Positions 1 through 8,402 of a DNA stretch of 64,000 nucleotides are shown here, piece by piece. The stretch covers positions 1 through 64,000 of the forward strand of contig NZ_CP022998.1 of NCBI RefSeq assembly GCF_002277895.1, written 5' to 3'. Both the position numbers and the translations under genes were made by a program. Under the pieces are notes generated by a model. That model ran no database searches, was not told the origin of the DNA, and worked only from the letters and a program-made list of their open reading frames with translations. This stretch comes from Rhizobium sp. 11515TR. GTDB lineage: Bacteria > Pseudomonadota > Alphaproteobacteria > Rhizobiales > Rhizobiaceae. How positions within the stretch are numbered: position 1 is the stretch's first letter; each line of letters starts with the position of its first letter.

Positions 1-444
1 GCGCTTGACGTCGCGCAGTTCCTTGCGCTCGACGATCAGCGATGCGTATTCGCGGCGAAGGACGTCATAGCCCTTCTTGCCGACAGTGAAGATCTTCACC
101 GTCTTGCCTTCGGCCAGAAGCTTGCGGGCATGGTCGCGGGCAAAACGCGAAATCTGCGAATTGAAACCGCCGCAGAGACCGCGCTCGGCCGTGCAGACGA
201 CGAGCAGATGCACATCGCTCTTGCCAGTTCCGGTCATCAGCAGCGGCGCGCCGTCAGCATCGCTGACGGCAGCCGAAATATTGGCCAGAACAGAGGCCAT
301 GCGCTGCGAATAAGGCCGGGCGGCCTCGGCCGCCTCCTGCGCACGCCGAAGCTTCGCCGCGGCGACCATTTTCATCGCCTTGGTGATCTTCTGCGTCGCC
401 TTGACGGAGGCGATCCGGTTTTTCAGATCCTTGAGTGAAGGCAT
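1..444 (-). CDS. atpG: ATP synthase F1 gamma subunit, N-terminal part (cut by window edge)
   Basis: Gamma forms the rotating central stalk of F1 and couples proton flow through Fo to catalysis in the alpha3beta3 head. The visible 148 residues begin [20 protein letters not shown], the classic gamma amino terminus, followed by an Arg/Ala-rich helix and the [12 protein letters not shown] segment found in gamma subunits. About half of the usual ~290 residues is present; the rest lies left of the window. The ATG is 28 bp after the atpA stop on the same strand, as expected for an alphaproteobacterial atpHAGDC operon. Confidence 0.97.
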   Translation of the reverse strand, partial: MPSLKDLKNRIASVKATQKITKAMKMVAAAKLRRAQEAAEAARPYSQRMASVLANISAAVSDADGAPLLMTGTGKSDVHLLVVCTAERGLCGGFNSQISRFARDHARKLLAEGKTVKIFTVGKKGYDVLRREYASLIVERKELRDVKR

Positions 445-472
445 CCTTGATCCGTCCTAGAGCTTGGCCCGA

Positions 473-2002
473 TTACGCGAAAGACTTGGCAAAGCTGTCG
501 AGAGCAGCGGTGAGCTTGCCCTTCGTCGCGTCGCTGATGGCCTTTTCGGTACGGATGGTGTCGAGGATGTCCTTGCCTTCCGAGCGGAGGTACGACAGCA
601 GACCCTGCTCGAACTTGCCGACCTGAGCAACAGGCAGCTTGTCGAGGTAGCCGTTGACGCCGGCGAAGATCACCGCAACCTGCTCTTCCGTCTTCAGCGG
701 CGAGAACTGCGGCTGCTTCAGGAGTTCGGTCAGGCGAGCACCACGGTTCAGCAGGCGCTGCGTCGCCGCATCGAGGTCGGAACCGAACTGGGCGAAGGCG
801 GCCATTTCGCGATACTGGGCGAGTTCACCCTTGATCGAGCCGGCAACCTGCTTCATCGCCTTGATCTGAGCGGACGAACCGACGCGCGAAACCGACAGAC
901 CGACGTTAACGGCCGGACGGATACCCTGGTAGAACAGGTCGGTTTCGAGGAAGATCTGGCCGTCGGTGATCGAGATCACGTTGGTCGGAATGAAGGCCGA
1001 AACGTCGTTGCCCTGCGTTTCGATGACCGGCAGAGCAGTGAGCGAACCAGCGCCCTTCTCGTCGTTCATCTTGGCAGCGCGCTCGAGGAGGCGCGAGTGC
1101 AGGTAGAAGACGTCGCCCGGATAGGCTTCGCGGCCCGGCGGGCGGCGCAGCAGCAGCGACATCTGGCGGTAAGCAACGGCCTGCTTGGAGAGGTCGTCAT
1201 AGCCGATCAGGGCGTGCTGGGCGTTGTCACGGAAGTATTCGCCCATGGCGCAGCCGGCAAACGGTGCGAGGAACTGCATCGGAGCCGGATCGGAAGCCGT
1301 CGCAGCAACGATGATCGAGTACTTCAGCGCACCGCGCTCTTCGAGAACCTTGACGAACTGCGCAACGGTCGAACGCTTCTGGCCGACAGCGACGTAGACG
1401 CAGAACAGCTTTTCGCTGTCCGGACCGTTATCCTGAATGGACTTCTGGTTCAGGATCGTGTCGAGGATGATGGCGGTCTTGCCGGTCTGGCGGTCGCCGA
1501 TAACAAGCTCGCGCTGACCGCGGCCAACCGGGATCAGAGCGTCGATGGCCTTGAGGCCGGTCGACATCGGCTCATGAACCGACTTGCGCGGAATGATGCC
1601 CGGAGCCTTGACGTCGACGCGCGAACGGCGGGTCGCGTTGATCGGGCCCTTGCCGTCGATCGGATTGCCGAGCGCGTCGACAACGCGGCCGAGCAGCTCC
1701 GGACCAACCGGAACGTCAACGATCGCGCCGGTGCGCTTGACGGTGTCGCCTTCCTTGATGTCGCGGTCGGAGCCGAAGATAACCACGCCGACATTGTCGG
1801 CTTCGAGGTTCAGGGCCATGCCGCGGATGCCGCCGGGGAATTCGACCATTTCGCCGGCCTGAACATTGTCCAGACCGTACACGCGGGCGATACCGTCACC
1901 GACGGAGAGAACCTGGCCGACTTCGGAGACTTCAGCTTCCTTGCCGAAGTTTTTGATCTGATCTTTCAGAATTGCGGAAATTTCCGCGGCGCGGATATCC
2001 AT
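473..2002 (-). CDS. atpA: ATP synthase F1 alpha subunit
   Basis: The alpha subunit carries the non-catalytic nucleotide sites of the F1 hexamer on the cytoplasmic face of the inner membrane. The 509-residue length is standard. The N-terminal [16 protein letters not shown] helix binds delta. A beta-barrel domain follows, then the P-loop GDRQTGKT near residue 170 and the helical C-terminal domain. The ATG shares one base with the atpH stop (TGATG), which points to translational coupling. It is the middle gene of atpH-atpA-atpG, all on the minus strand. Confidence 0.98.
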   Translation of the reverse strand: MDIRAAEISAILKDQIKNFGKEAEVSEVGQVLSVGDGIARVYGLDNVQAGEMVEFPGGIRGMALNLEADNVGVVIFGSDRDIKEGDTVKRTGAIVDVPVGPELLGRVVDALGNPIDGKGPINATRRSRVDVKAPGIIPRKSVHEPMSTGLKAIDALIPVGRGQRELVIGDRQTGKTAIILDTILNQKSIQDNGPDSEKLFCVYVAVGQKRSTVAQFVKVLEERGALKYSIIVAATASDPAPMQFLAPFAGCAMGEYFRDNAQHALIGYDDLSKQAVAYRQMSLLLRRPPGREAYPGDVFYLHSRLLERAAKMNDEKGAGSLTALPVIETQGNDVSAFIPTNVISITDGQIFLETDLFYQGIRPAVNVGLSVSRVGSSAQIKAMKQVAGSIKGELAQYREMAAFAQFGSDLDAATQRLLNRGARLTELLKQPQFSPLKTEEQVAVIFAGVNGYLDKLPVAQVGKFEQGLLSYLRSEGKDILDTIRTEKAISDATKGKLTAALDSFAKSFA

Positions 2003-2568
2003 CAGCCGACCTCTTTCAATGCAAGCTTAAGGGTGGAGAGTTTGGTGCGAAGGGACGTATCGATCTGACGCGAACCGACCTTGACGATCAGGCCGCCAAG
2101 GATCGACGGATCGACGGTGACGGCAATCGTCACGTCCTTGGCGGTGACGCCCTTCAGCGCCGCCTTCAATTCATCTTCCTGCGCAGGGGTGAGCGCATGG
2201 GCCGAGGTCACCTCGGCGGAAATCTCGCCGCGATGCTGGGCGGCAATGATGCGGAAAGCCTTGATCATGCCCGGCAGCGCAAAAAGGCGCCGGTTGCTGG
2301 CCACAAGCTTTAGAAAATTGGTGACATAAGCTCCGAAGCCAGCCTTTTTCGCCAGCGCTTCAATGGCACCGACCTGCTCCTCAGCCGAAAAGACCGGGCT
2401 GAGGACGAAGCGCTTCAGATCATCGCTTTCGTCGAGCATGATTTGGAACCGATCGAGATCGGCGGTCACTGCCGGTACGGCACCCTCTTCAAGAGCCAAT
2501 TCGAACAGCGACGAGGCATATCGTTCTGCGACACCAGAAACATGCTGGGATGTGTCTGCCACGGGCAC
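2002..2568 (-). CDS. atpH: ATP synthase F1 delta subunit
   Basis: Delta (OSCP-like) joins the peripheral stalk to the top of F1. The preferred start is a GTG at 2566-2568 giving [20 protein letters not shown], 188 residues, the usual length in Rhizobium. An AGGGA ribosome-binding site lies five bases upstream. An in-frame start at 2598 would add ten residues that do not resemble the family. The [14 protein letters not shown] helix and a C-terminal [16 protein letters not shown] segment are typical. First gene of the atp operon; the promoter should lie in 2569-2830. Confidence 0.96.
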   Translation of the reverse strand: MPVADTSQHVSGVAERYASSLFELALEEGAVPAVTADLDRFQIMLDESDDLKRFVLSPVFSAEEQVGAIEALAKKAGFGAYVTNFLKLVASNRRLFALPGMIKAFRIIAAQHRGEISAEVTSAHALTPAQEDELKAALKGVTAKDVTIAVTVDPSILGGLIVKVGSRQIDTSLRTKLSTLKLALKEVG

Positions 2569-2727
2569 AAAATTCCCTGATTTCAACCCAAGAACCAAAC
2601 TTCCGGGTGACGGAAGCGATATGTCCTTGAATTCGTTTTGATTTCCCCCAGAAATCAGCAGGAGTGCTCTCCCGCCTCATCCGAAATTCGGGGTTCGTCT
2701 AACATAGGATATTGAGACTCGCAACAC

Positions 2728-2746
2728 GCGTATTCGACGAATACGC
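2728..2746. promoter_or_regulatory. 19-bp perfect inverted repeat upstream of the atp operon
   Basis: Two 9-bp arms, GCGTATTCG and CGAATACGC, flank a single central base. The site lies about 160 bp upstream of the atpH start and 85 bp past the stop of the upstream gene. No T-run follows on either strand, so it does not look like an intrinsic terminator. A protein-binding site is the likelier reading, but no regulator can be named from sequence. Confidence 0.4.
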
Positions 2747-2830
2747 CATTCGGGCGAATTTATGATGGCAAATTTCGAAAACCATGGGGATAGCACAGGC
2801 AAAAATAGCCGCGCCGGAGCCGTTTTCGGC

Positions 2831-3214
2831 TCAAATATAGCCGAGACCATAAAGAAAAGGTAGCGCAGCGAGAACCGCTTGCACAACCAGAAGGAGAAGG
2901 CTCAAAAATACGCTGCCCCGATCGGACATGAGCGACAGGATGCGACCGAACGCCGCGACGCCGAAGGAGGCACCGAGCGCGAGATAGATCATCGGCTGCG
3001 CCAGCAGGATCGCTACCAGTCCGAAACCGACCATGAAGCCGCCGGCCGAGCGCGCCTCGGCATAGGCTTCCGAACGACCTTCCTTCACCTGCAGCTTCAG
3101 GAAGCGGTAGGTATATCCCGGCGCAAACAGCAGGAAGAGGCCGATGAGTGCGGTAACGGCAGCCGAACAATAGGCAAGCCGCTCGCCGAATTCGGTCGGA
3201 AAATAAAGCTCCAT
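2831..3214 (-). CDS. small integral membrane protein, DUF4345-like
   Basis: This 127-residue protein is very hydrophobic, with about four predicted membrane helices (roughly residues 14-34, 58-80, 80-95 and 103-125) and a charged loop KLQVKEGRSEAYAEARSAGG in between. It looks like a DUF4345-type membrane protein. I recall, without being able to check, that an Agrobacterium family of this kind has been linked to phage infection; that is not evidence here. It sits between priA and the atp operon on the same strand and is probably transcribed separately from atpH. No catalytic motif is visible. Confidence 0.7.
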   Translation of the reverse strand: MELYFPTEFGERLAYCSAAVTALIGLFLLFAPGYTYRFLKLQVKEGRSEAYAEARSAGGFMVGFGLVAILLAQPMIYLALGASFGVAAFGRILSLMSDRGSVFLSLLLLVVQAVLAALPFLYGLGYI

Positions 3215-3324
3215 CGGTAGTCCTCAAAATCAGCCGCGTGCAAATCACATCAGGTGAGACGGCGGAGTTATGGCATGATCCGCGTTACAAGGGGAAGGTG
3301 CAGCCCGGATATCTGCCGCATCAA

Positions 3325-5556
3325 TCACAGAAAGCTTTGCGGATCGATATCGAGCTGTACCTGCACGGAGCCGCGCTCCTTCGGTGATTGCGCCAGCATC
3401 GCGCGCAGAAAACCCTGCATGTCGGAATTGCGCCGGCCATGCACAAGCAGGCGGAAGCGATGGCGGCCGCGCACCAGCGCGATCGGCGCTTCTGCCGGAC
3501 CGAGCACCGAAATACCCGAAACCTGCGGCGCCGCATTGCGCATGCCGCGGGCGTGGGTTTCGGCATCCTGCCTCGTGTCGGCCGAGACGATGATCGAGGC
3601 GAGCCTGCCGAAGGGCGGCAAGATCGCCCTCTCCCGCTCCGAAATCTCGCGCTCGTAAAAGGCGCTAGCATCGCCCGAGACGATCGCCTGCATAACGGGA
3701 TGCTGCGGCTGGTAGGTTTGCAGCAATCCGTGGCTCTTGAGGCCGGTTCGCCCGGCCCGACCCGTCACCTGTGACAGGAGCTGGAACGTCCGCTCGGCGG
3801 CGCGCGGATCGCCATTCGCCAGGCCAAGATCCGCGTCGACAATGCCGACCAGCGTCATCAGCGGGAAATTGTGTCCCTTGGCGACAAGCTGCGTGCCGAT
3901 GACGATATCGGTCTCGCCCTTGGCGATCGCATCGAGCTCCAGCCTCAGTCGCTTGACCCCGCCCATGATGTCGGAGGAGAGCACGATCGTCCGCGCCTCC
4001 GGGAAATGCCGCTCCACCTCCTCCGCGATGCGCTCCACTCCCGGCCCGCAGGCAACGAGATGGTCAAGCGTCCCGCATTCGGGGCAGGCCTCCGGCGTGC
4101 GCTCGGCATAGCCGCATTGATGGCACTGGATCTGGTTGCGGAACCGGTGCTCCACCAGCCAGCTCGAACATTGCGGGCACTGGAAGCGATGGCCGCAGAC
4201 ACGGCAGAGCGTCAGCGGCGCATAACCGCGCCTGTTGAGGAATAACAGCGCCTGCTCGCCCTTGGCAACCGTCTTGCCGATCGCGCGGATCATGACGGGC
4301 GATAGGAAGCCGCCACGCTCCGGCGCATGCCGCCGCATGTCGATGAGGTGCAGATCCGGAAGCGCCGCATCGCCAAACCGAGTCGGCAGATGGATTGTGG
4401 TGTAGCGCCCGCTCTGGCCATTGACCTGGCTCTCGACCGATGGCGTCGCCGACACCAGCACGACGGGAAAATCGCCGATGCGGCCGCGCACCACGGCCAT
4501 ATCGCGCGCATTATAATAGACGCGATCCTCCTGCTTGTAGGCAGGGTCATGCTCTTCGTCGACAACGATCAGCCCGAGATCCTCGAAAGGCAGGAAGAGC
4601 GCCGAACGTGCCCCGGCCACAACCCGCACCTCGCCGGTCACAGCCTGGCGCCAGACCTTCTCTCGCATTTTCGGCGCAAGATCGGAATGCCATTCGGCCG
4701 GCTTGGCGCCGAAGCGATCCTGAAAGCGGTCCAGGAAACTTGCGGTCAGCGCGATCTCCGGTAGCAAGATCAGCACCTGCTTGCCGCGCCTCAGCGTTTC
4801 AGCGATGGCCTCGAAATAGACCTCGGTCTTGCCGGAACCGGTAACGCCGTCGATCAGCGAAACCGCGAACTCGCCCTTGCGCACGTCAGCCAGGATCTCG
4901 TCGGCCGCATCCTTCTGCGGCCCCTGCAGCCGCGACGTGGTGAACTCCGGATCAGGCTTGGCTACGACCGGCGGCGGCGGCAGGAAGATCGTCTCGAAAA
5001 TACCCTGCGAGATCAATCCGTCGACGACGCTGGTCGAAACGCCGGCTGCATGCGCCAGACCAAGCCGCGTCCAGGAAAGCCCGTCGGCGGCAATCTCCAT
5101 CACCTTGGCGCGGGCCGGCGTCATCCGTTCCGGCTGGCCGCCGATGAAACGCAGGCCCTCGATCATCGGTTCGGGATCGAAGGCAGCCGGCGCCCTCAGC
5201 GCCATGCGCGCCACCAACCCTGGCGGCGACAGCGTGTAGGCCGCAACCCAATCGATGAAATCACGCATATGCTTGCCGAGCGGCGGGCAATCGAACACAT
5301 GGCTGATCGGCCGAAGCTTCTTCGGATCGACACCGCCATCATCCTCGCCATCCCAGACGACACCGATCACCTGCCGCGGCCCAAGCGGCACCTGCACGAC
5401 CGAGCCCGGCTCCACCGCCATGCCCTCGGGCACGGCATAGGAATAGGCCCTCGGCGCCGGCATCGGCACGAGAACCGGAACCGTACGGCTCATCATAGGT
5501 TTCGCGGGCGCCGCCTCGAAAAGCGCACCGAACAGATCGGAAGAATCTTTGCTCAT
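3325..5556 (-). CDS. priA: primosomal replication restart helicase PriA
   Basis: PriA is a 3'-5' superfamily 2 DNA helicase that reloads the replisome at stalled forks. The protein is 743 residues from the chosen ATG (MSKDSSDLFGALFEAAP). It has an N-terminal 3'-DNA-binding region, Walker A GVTGSGKT near residue 237, the DEEHD helicase box near 333, and a zinc-binding insert with paired Cys motifs (CRVCGHRFQCPQC, CHQCGY, CPECG) near 470-505. The C-terminal helicase motif GTQLVAKGHNFP is present. The open frame runs on to 5880, but the extra residues are unlike PriA. The ribosome-binding site is weak. The nearest upstream gene on the strand is the PPOX flavoprotein. Confidence 0.96.
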   Translation of the reverse strand: MSKDSSDLFGALFEAAPAKPMMSRTVPVLVPMPAPRAYSYAVPEGMAVEPGSVVQVPLGPRQVIGVVWDGEDDGGVDPKKLRPISHVFDCPPLGKHMRDFIDWVAAYTLSPPGLVARMALRAPAAFDPEPMIEGLRFIGGQPERMTPARAKVMEIAADGLSWTRLGLAHAAGVSTSVVDGLISQGIFETIFLPPPPVVAKPDPEFTTSRLQGPQKDAADEILADVRKGEFAVSLIDGVTGSGKTEVYFEAIAETLRRGKQVLILLPEIALTASFLDRFQDRFGAKPAEWHSDLAPKMREKVWRQAVTGEVRVVAGARSALFLPFEDLGLIVVDEEHDPAYKQEDRVYYNARDMAVVRGRIGDFPVVLVSATPSVESQVNGQSGRYTTIHLPTRFGDAALPDLHLIDMRRHAPERGGFLSPVMIRAIGKTVAKGEQALLFLNRRGYAPLTLCRVCGHRFQCPQCSSWLVEHRFRNQIQCHQCGYAERTPEACPECGTLDHLVACGPGVERIAEEVERHFPEARTIVLSSDIMGGVKRLRLELDAIAKGETDIVIGTQLVAKGHNFPLMTLVGIVDADLGLANGDPRAAERTFQLLSQVTGRAGRTGLKSHGLLQTYQPQHPVMQAIVSGDASAFYEREISERERAILPPFGRLASIIVSADTRQDAETHARGMRNAAPQVSGISVLGPAEAPIALVRGRHRFRLLVHGRRNSDMQGFLRAMLAQSPKERGSVQVQLDIDPQSFL

Positions 5557-5791
5557 TGCGCCAGACCATGCCCCGGACGGACAGAAAAGGAAACCCGCGA
5601 ATGGCGCATGATCGCCGCCAAAATGTGGACGCCTCGCAGATGCGGTGAATGTCCGGCCGTAGCAGTAGTGCTGCCAATGGCCAGTGTTGGCCGAGGTGAA
5701 CACGGGAATATCTGATTGTCGACGTTTGAGATAAGAACTCACGTCAAACAGTTTGCTGAATTTGGCGGCACCAACGACCTCGCGCTCGCCA

Positions 5792-6442
5792 TTAGTACAG
5801 TGTCCTCCGATAATCTTCCTCCAGCCCGTCGTCCATCGTTCGCATTTCATCCCGGTCCGCAGGAGCTCCTGTCGTCTCATCCAGGATCATCTTTATGAGC
5901 GAGGGCATCTCGCTGCGATCCTGAAAATAATCCGCGCTCCAGAGGCGAGACCGCCGGAAGGCCTTGGCACAGTGCAGGAAGACTTCGCTGATGCTTACGA
6001 GAATGGCAAGTTTTGGTACGCGGCCGGCGACCGCCATATCTTTCAGGAGTTCCGGGTCACGTGTGAGACCGGCCCGCCCGCTTATGCGCAATGTGTCCTC
6101 GAAGCCGGGAATGACAAAGAGCAGTCCGACGTTCGGATTGGCAATAATGTTGGCTAGCGTATCAAGGCGGTTGTTGCCCGGGCGATCCGGAATCGCAATC
6201 GTACGCTCATCGAGAACCTTGACGAAGCCCGGAGGATCGCCGCGAGGACTGACGTCAGCCTTTCCGTCCGGATGCTGGGAACCAATACATAGAAACGGCG
6301 AGCGCCTGATGAATTCTCGCGCGTGCTCTCCCAAGGAATCCTGACACTTCAATATAGCCAGAGAGTGGGGCGGCTCGAATAATTCACGAAGCGATTGCTC
6401 ATCGTCAATTGCGAAATCGGGATTGAATTGTACCCCTGCCAT
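5792..6442 (-). CDS. FMN-dependent PPOX-type flavoprotein (pyridoxamine 5'-phosphate oxidase-like)
   Basis: The 216-residue protein (MAGVQFNPDFAIDDEQSL) resembles the PPOX split-barrel flavoproteins of the MSMEG_1061 type: FLCIGSQHPDGKADVSPRGDPPGF near residues 45-70, TIAIPDRPGNNRLDTLANI, and the barrel strand VGLLFVIPGFEDTLRISG. Such proteins bind FMN or F420 and reduce or oxidise small molecules; the substrate here is unknown. The start is fixed by a strong GGGAGG six to seven bases upstream of the ATG; a longer frame to 6544 would run through the operator palindrome. It lies downstream of an HxlR regulator and just upstream of priA. Confidence 0.85.
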   Translation of the reverse strand: MAGVQFNPDFAIDDEQSLRELFEPPHSLAILKCQDSLGEHAREFIRRSPFLCIGSQHPDGKADVSPRGDPPGFVKVLDERTIAIPDRPGNNRLDTLANIIANPNVGLLFVIPGFEDTLRISGRAGLTRDPELLKDMAVAGRVPKLAILVSISEVFLHCAKAFRRSRLWSADYFQDRSEMPSLIKMILDETTGAPADRDEMRTMDDGLEEDYRRTLY

Positions 6443-6521
6443 CAACCACCTCCCAGATTGTTCCCGTTTGCATCTTAGCCACCAGTGAACACCTCGTATC
6501 CTGGCCGATTGTTCTTCTGGA

Positions 6522-6549
6522 AAAATTTGATGTACGTACATCAAATTTT
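6522..6549. promoter_or_regulatory. 28-bp perfect palindrome, operator of the PPOX gene
   Basis: The core TGATGTACGTACATCA is extended by AAAATT on the left and AATTTT on the right, giving 14 matched base pairs with no mismatch. It overlaps the last bases of the predicted -10 box and covers the expected transcription start, 80-107 bp upstream of the PPOX start codon. This is the usual geometry of a repressor operator. The adjacent HxlR protein is the obvious but unproven ligand. Confidence 0.65.
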
Positions 6550-6576
6550 AATACAGGATATTGACTATAGGATCAA
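6548..6576 (-). promoter_or_regulatory. sigma-70-type promoter for the PPOX gene
   Basis: On the minus strand TTGATC (6571-6576) and TATTAA (6548-6553) are separated by exactly 17 bp. Transcription would start near 6541 inside the palindrome, giving a leader of about 100 bases before the PPOX ATG. Confidence 0.5.
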
Positions 6577-6679
6577 TTGGATTTGTCGGCGTTCATGGAG
6601 ATAACGTGCGGTGGATCGTAGTCATTGCGCATATGGTGTGTCCTAGCCGCAGATATTTCCGTAGTAGCCTACGAGCTCG

Positions 6680-7105
6680 TTAAAAAGTCTGCCATGATGG
6701 TTTCGCATGCGGGCGGGAATCGTAGTCCTCACGCGATTTTCGAAACTGGTCTGAATTTTCAACCACCCATGTCCAAAGCGGGATCATGCGGATCAGGAGC
6801 TCCATTCCCAACTCGGTAAGCTCGTATTCCACGCGTGGCGGCATCTCCACCAGATCGTAGCGTGTGACCAGCCCATCTCTCTCAAGTTCTCGGAGAGTGC
6901 GTGTCAGCATCCTCTGGGTAACACCATGCATTCGTCGTCCGATATCCGCGTGGCGTAGTCTGCCATAGACGCCCAAGGTGTGGATGACGCCCAGCGACCA
7001 TCTGTTCCCTGCATGGGTCAGAACTTCTCGTCTTACCCCGTCATCATCTTCGCGAAGGCCATCGCAGACCGCTTGAGAATAGTTCAGGATTTCGTCTCTC
7101 GTCAT
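6680..7105 (-). CDS. HxlR-family winged-helix transcriptional regulator
   Basis: This 141-residue protein has the HxlR core: GNRWSLGVIHTLGVYGRLRHADIGRRMHGVTQRMLTRTLRELERDGLVTR, followed by the wing RVEYELTELG near residues 90-100. HxlR regulators often sense electrophiles, aldehydes or quinones through a cysteine. The Cys at residue 14 (YSQAVCDG) is the only cysteine, so a one-Cys sensing mechanism is possible. The ATG has a purine-rich GGCGGGAAG just upstream. It is divergent from the NmrA-type reductase, and downstream on its own strand comes the PPOX flavoprotein with its own promoter. Confidence 0.9.
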   Translation of the reverse strand: MTRDEILNYSQAVCDGLREDDDGVRREVLTHAGNRWSLGVIHTLGVYGRLRHADIGRRMHGVTQRMLTRTLRELERDGLVTRYDLVEMPPRVEYELTELGMELLIRMIPLWTWVVENSDQFRKSREDYDSRPHAKPSWQTF

Positions 7106-7118
7106 CTTCCCGCCTCAT

Positions 7119-7138
7119 GGTATCACGCGGTATCACGC
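7119..7138. promoter_or_regulatory. tandem 10-bp direct repeats just upstream of the HxlR gene
   Basis: GGTATCACGC occurs twice back to back, 14-33 bp from the HxlR start codon, followed by GTGTACC. The second repeat plus this tail makes a near-inverted repeat (GGTA-T-CACGCGTG-TACC). This is a candidate autoregulatory operator in the hxlR/NmrA divergent region. Confidence 0.45.
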
Positions 7139-7162
7139 GTGTACCTTCTTACGATCGCTTCT

Positions 7163-7179
7163 GAGAGATGCCATCTCTC
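7163..7179. promoter_or_regulatory. 17-bp palindrome upstream of the NmrA-type reductase
   Basis: Perfect 8-bp arms GAGAGATG and CATCTCTC flank one base, 37-53 bp before the reductase ATG. It may be a second operator in the divergent region or a small leader hairpin. Its sequence is unrelated to the 28-bp palindrome at 6522. Confidence 0.4.
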
Positions 7180-7215
7180 GTTCACACGAACGAAAAGATC
7201 AGAAAGGATCACCAA

Positions 7216-8154
7216 ATGAACTCCACCCCAACGACAGAAGCACAGTCGATCCTGGTCATTGGTGCCGGAGAGCTCGGTATGCCTGTACTACGCAATCTGG
7301 CGCTCAAGGCCAAGGATCATCCTGGCACGACCGTCAGCGTTCTCTTGCGGGCGGCGACCGTCGAGTCGACCGACCCGGTGAAGCAGCGCGACGTCTCCGA
7401 GATACGAGAACTAGGGATCAAGATCGTTACTGGCGACATTCTCACTGCGACGATAGGCGAACTTGCGGCCATCTTCGGCCGTTTCGATACGGTGATCGGA
7501 TGTGCAGGCTTTTCCGCTGGCCGAGACACGCCCATGAAACTCGCGAAAGCTGCACTTGAAGCGAACCTCAAGCGCTATTTCCCTTGGCAGTTTGGCGTGG
7601 ACTTCGATGTCATCGGTCGTGGCAGCCCTCAAGACCTGTTCGATGCCCAGATCGACGTGCGTGACCTTCTGCGCGGGCAAAACAAGACCGACTGGGTGGT
7701 GATCTCTACGGGAATGTTTACGAGCTTCCTGTTCGAACCGATCTTCGAGGTCGTCGATCTCGAAAACAACGTGGTCAACGCGCTGGGCGGCCTTGATACG
7801 GAAGTGACACTGACGACGCCTGACGATATCGGCGCCTTGACCGCCGAGGTGGTCTTCGCTCAGCCGACGATCTGCAACGAGATCGTCTATCTCGCTGGCG
7901 ACACCGTGACCTACGGCGAGGTTGCCGACAAGCTTCAAACCGTGCTTGGGCGGCCGTTTACGAAAGCGGAATGGACAGTTCCTCAGCTCAAGTCGGAACT
8001 TGCACAGGACCCCGACAACCATGTCAAGAAATATCGGGCGGTCTTTGCCGAAGGCAAAGGCGTGGCATGGCCAAAGCGCGGCAGCTTCAATGAGCGGAAC
8101 GGCATAAAGGTTACCACCGCCGAAGAGTGGATCAGAGAAAACCTTCGCTCCTAA
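7216..8154 (+). CDS. NmrA/isoflavone reductase-like NAD(P)-binding reductase
   Basis: This 312-residue Rossmann protein opens ILVIGAGELGMPVLRNLA (a GxGxxG dinucleotide site near residues 15-20). The FPWQFGVDFD and VISTGMFTSFLFEP segments match NmrA-like reductases of the isoflavone/aromatic alcohol reductase type. Members either reduce aromatic or quinone-like substrates with NADPH or act as redox sensors; which applies here is unknown. The ATG is set by AAAGGA seven bases upstream; an earlier in-frame start at 7168 has no such site. Divergent from the HxlR gene, which probably controls it. Confidence 0.85.
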   Translation: MNSTPTTEAQSILVIGAGELGMPVLRNLALKAKDHPGTTVSVLLRAATVESTDPVKQRDVSEIRELGIKIVTGDILTATIGELAAIFGRFDTVIGCAGFSAGRDTPMKLAKAALEANLKRYFPWQFGVDFDVIGRGSPQDLFDAQIDVRDLLRGQNKTDWVVISTGMFTSFLFEPIFEVVDLENNVVNALGGLDTEVTLTTPDDIGALTAEVVFAQPTICNEIVYLAGDTVTYGEVADKLQTVLGRPFTKAEWTVPQLKSELAQDPDNHVKKYRAVFAEGKGVAWPKRGSFNERNGIKVTTAEEWIRENLRS

Positions 8155-8245
8155 GAGCAATTCCAGGAAAAATGCACAGCGGCTTTCCGTCCAGAATTGC
8201 GTAAAAGCAAAGAGATAGAGCGTTTCAGAGATTCCGCAAAAACCT
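8155..8245. repeat. rhizobial intergenic palindromic repeat, family A copy 1
   Basis: Inverted arms GCAATTC (8157-8163) and GAATTGC (8194-8200) enclose a CAGCGGCTTTCCGTCC-type centre, followed by GTAAAAGCAAAGAGATAGAGCG. The same arrangement recurs at 43719-43787 and 63040-63135. It resembles the mosaic intergenic elements of rhizobia and lies right after the NmrA-type gene. The rest of the gap to 8402 shows nothing gene-like. Confidence 0.75.
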
Positions 8246-8402
8246 GAACCCTCTAAGAGCGATGCGGCTCGGCGAGGTAAATGACCGAGCCGAGCCGTTT
8301 TGGTACCAGACCGTCCAACAGGGCAGCTCTGCGCGAGGAAGTTATATCGTCAATCCTTTTTGCAGGACGCGCGAGCTGTAAGGCAACAAAACCGGATCAC
8401 TG

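Noticed and set aside
464..2068. Long open frame on the plus strand
   Set aside because: Antisense to atpA across its length; Arg/Asp/Val-rich composition typical of a shadow frame in GC-rich DNA and no ribosome site.
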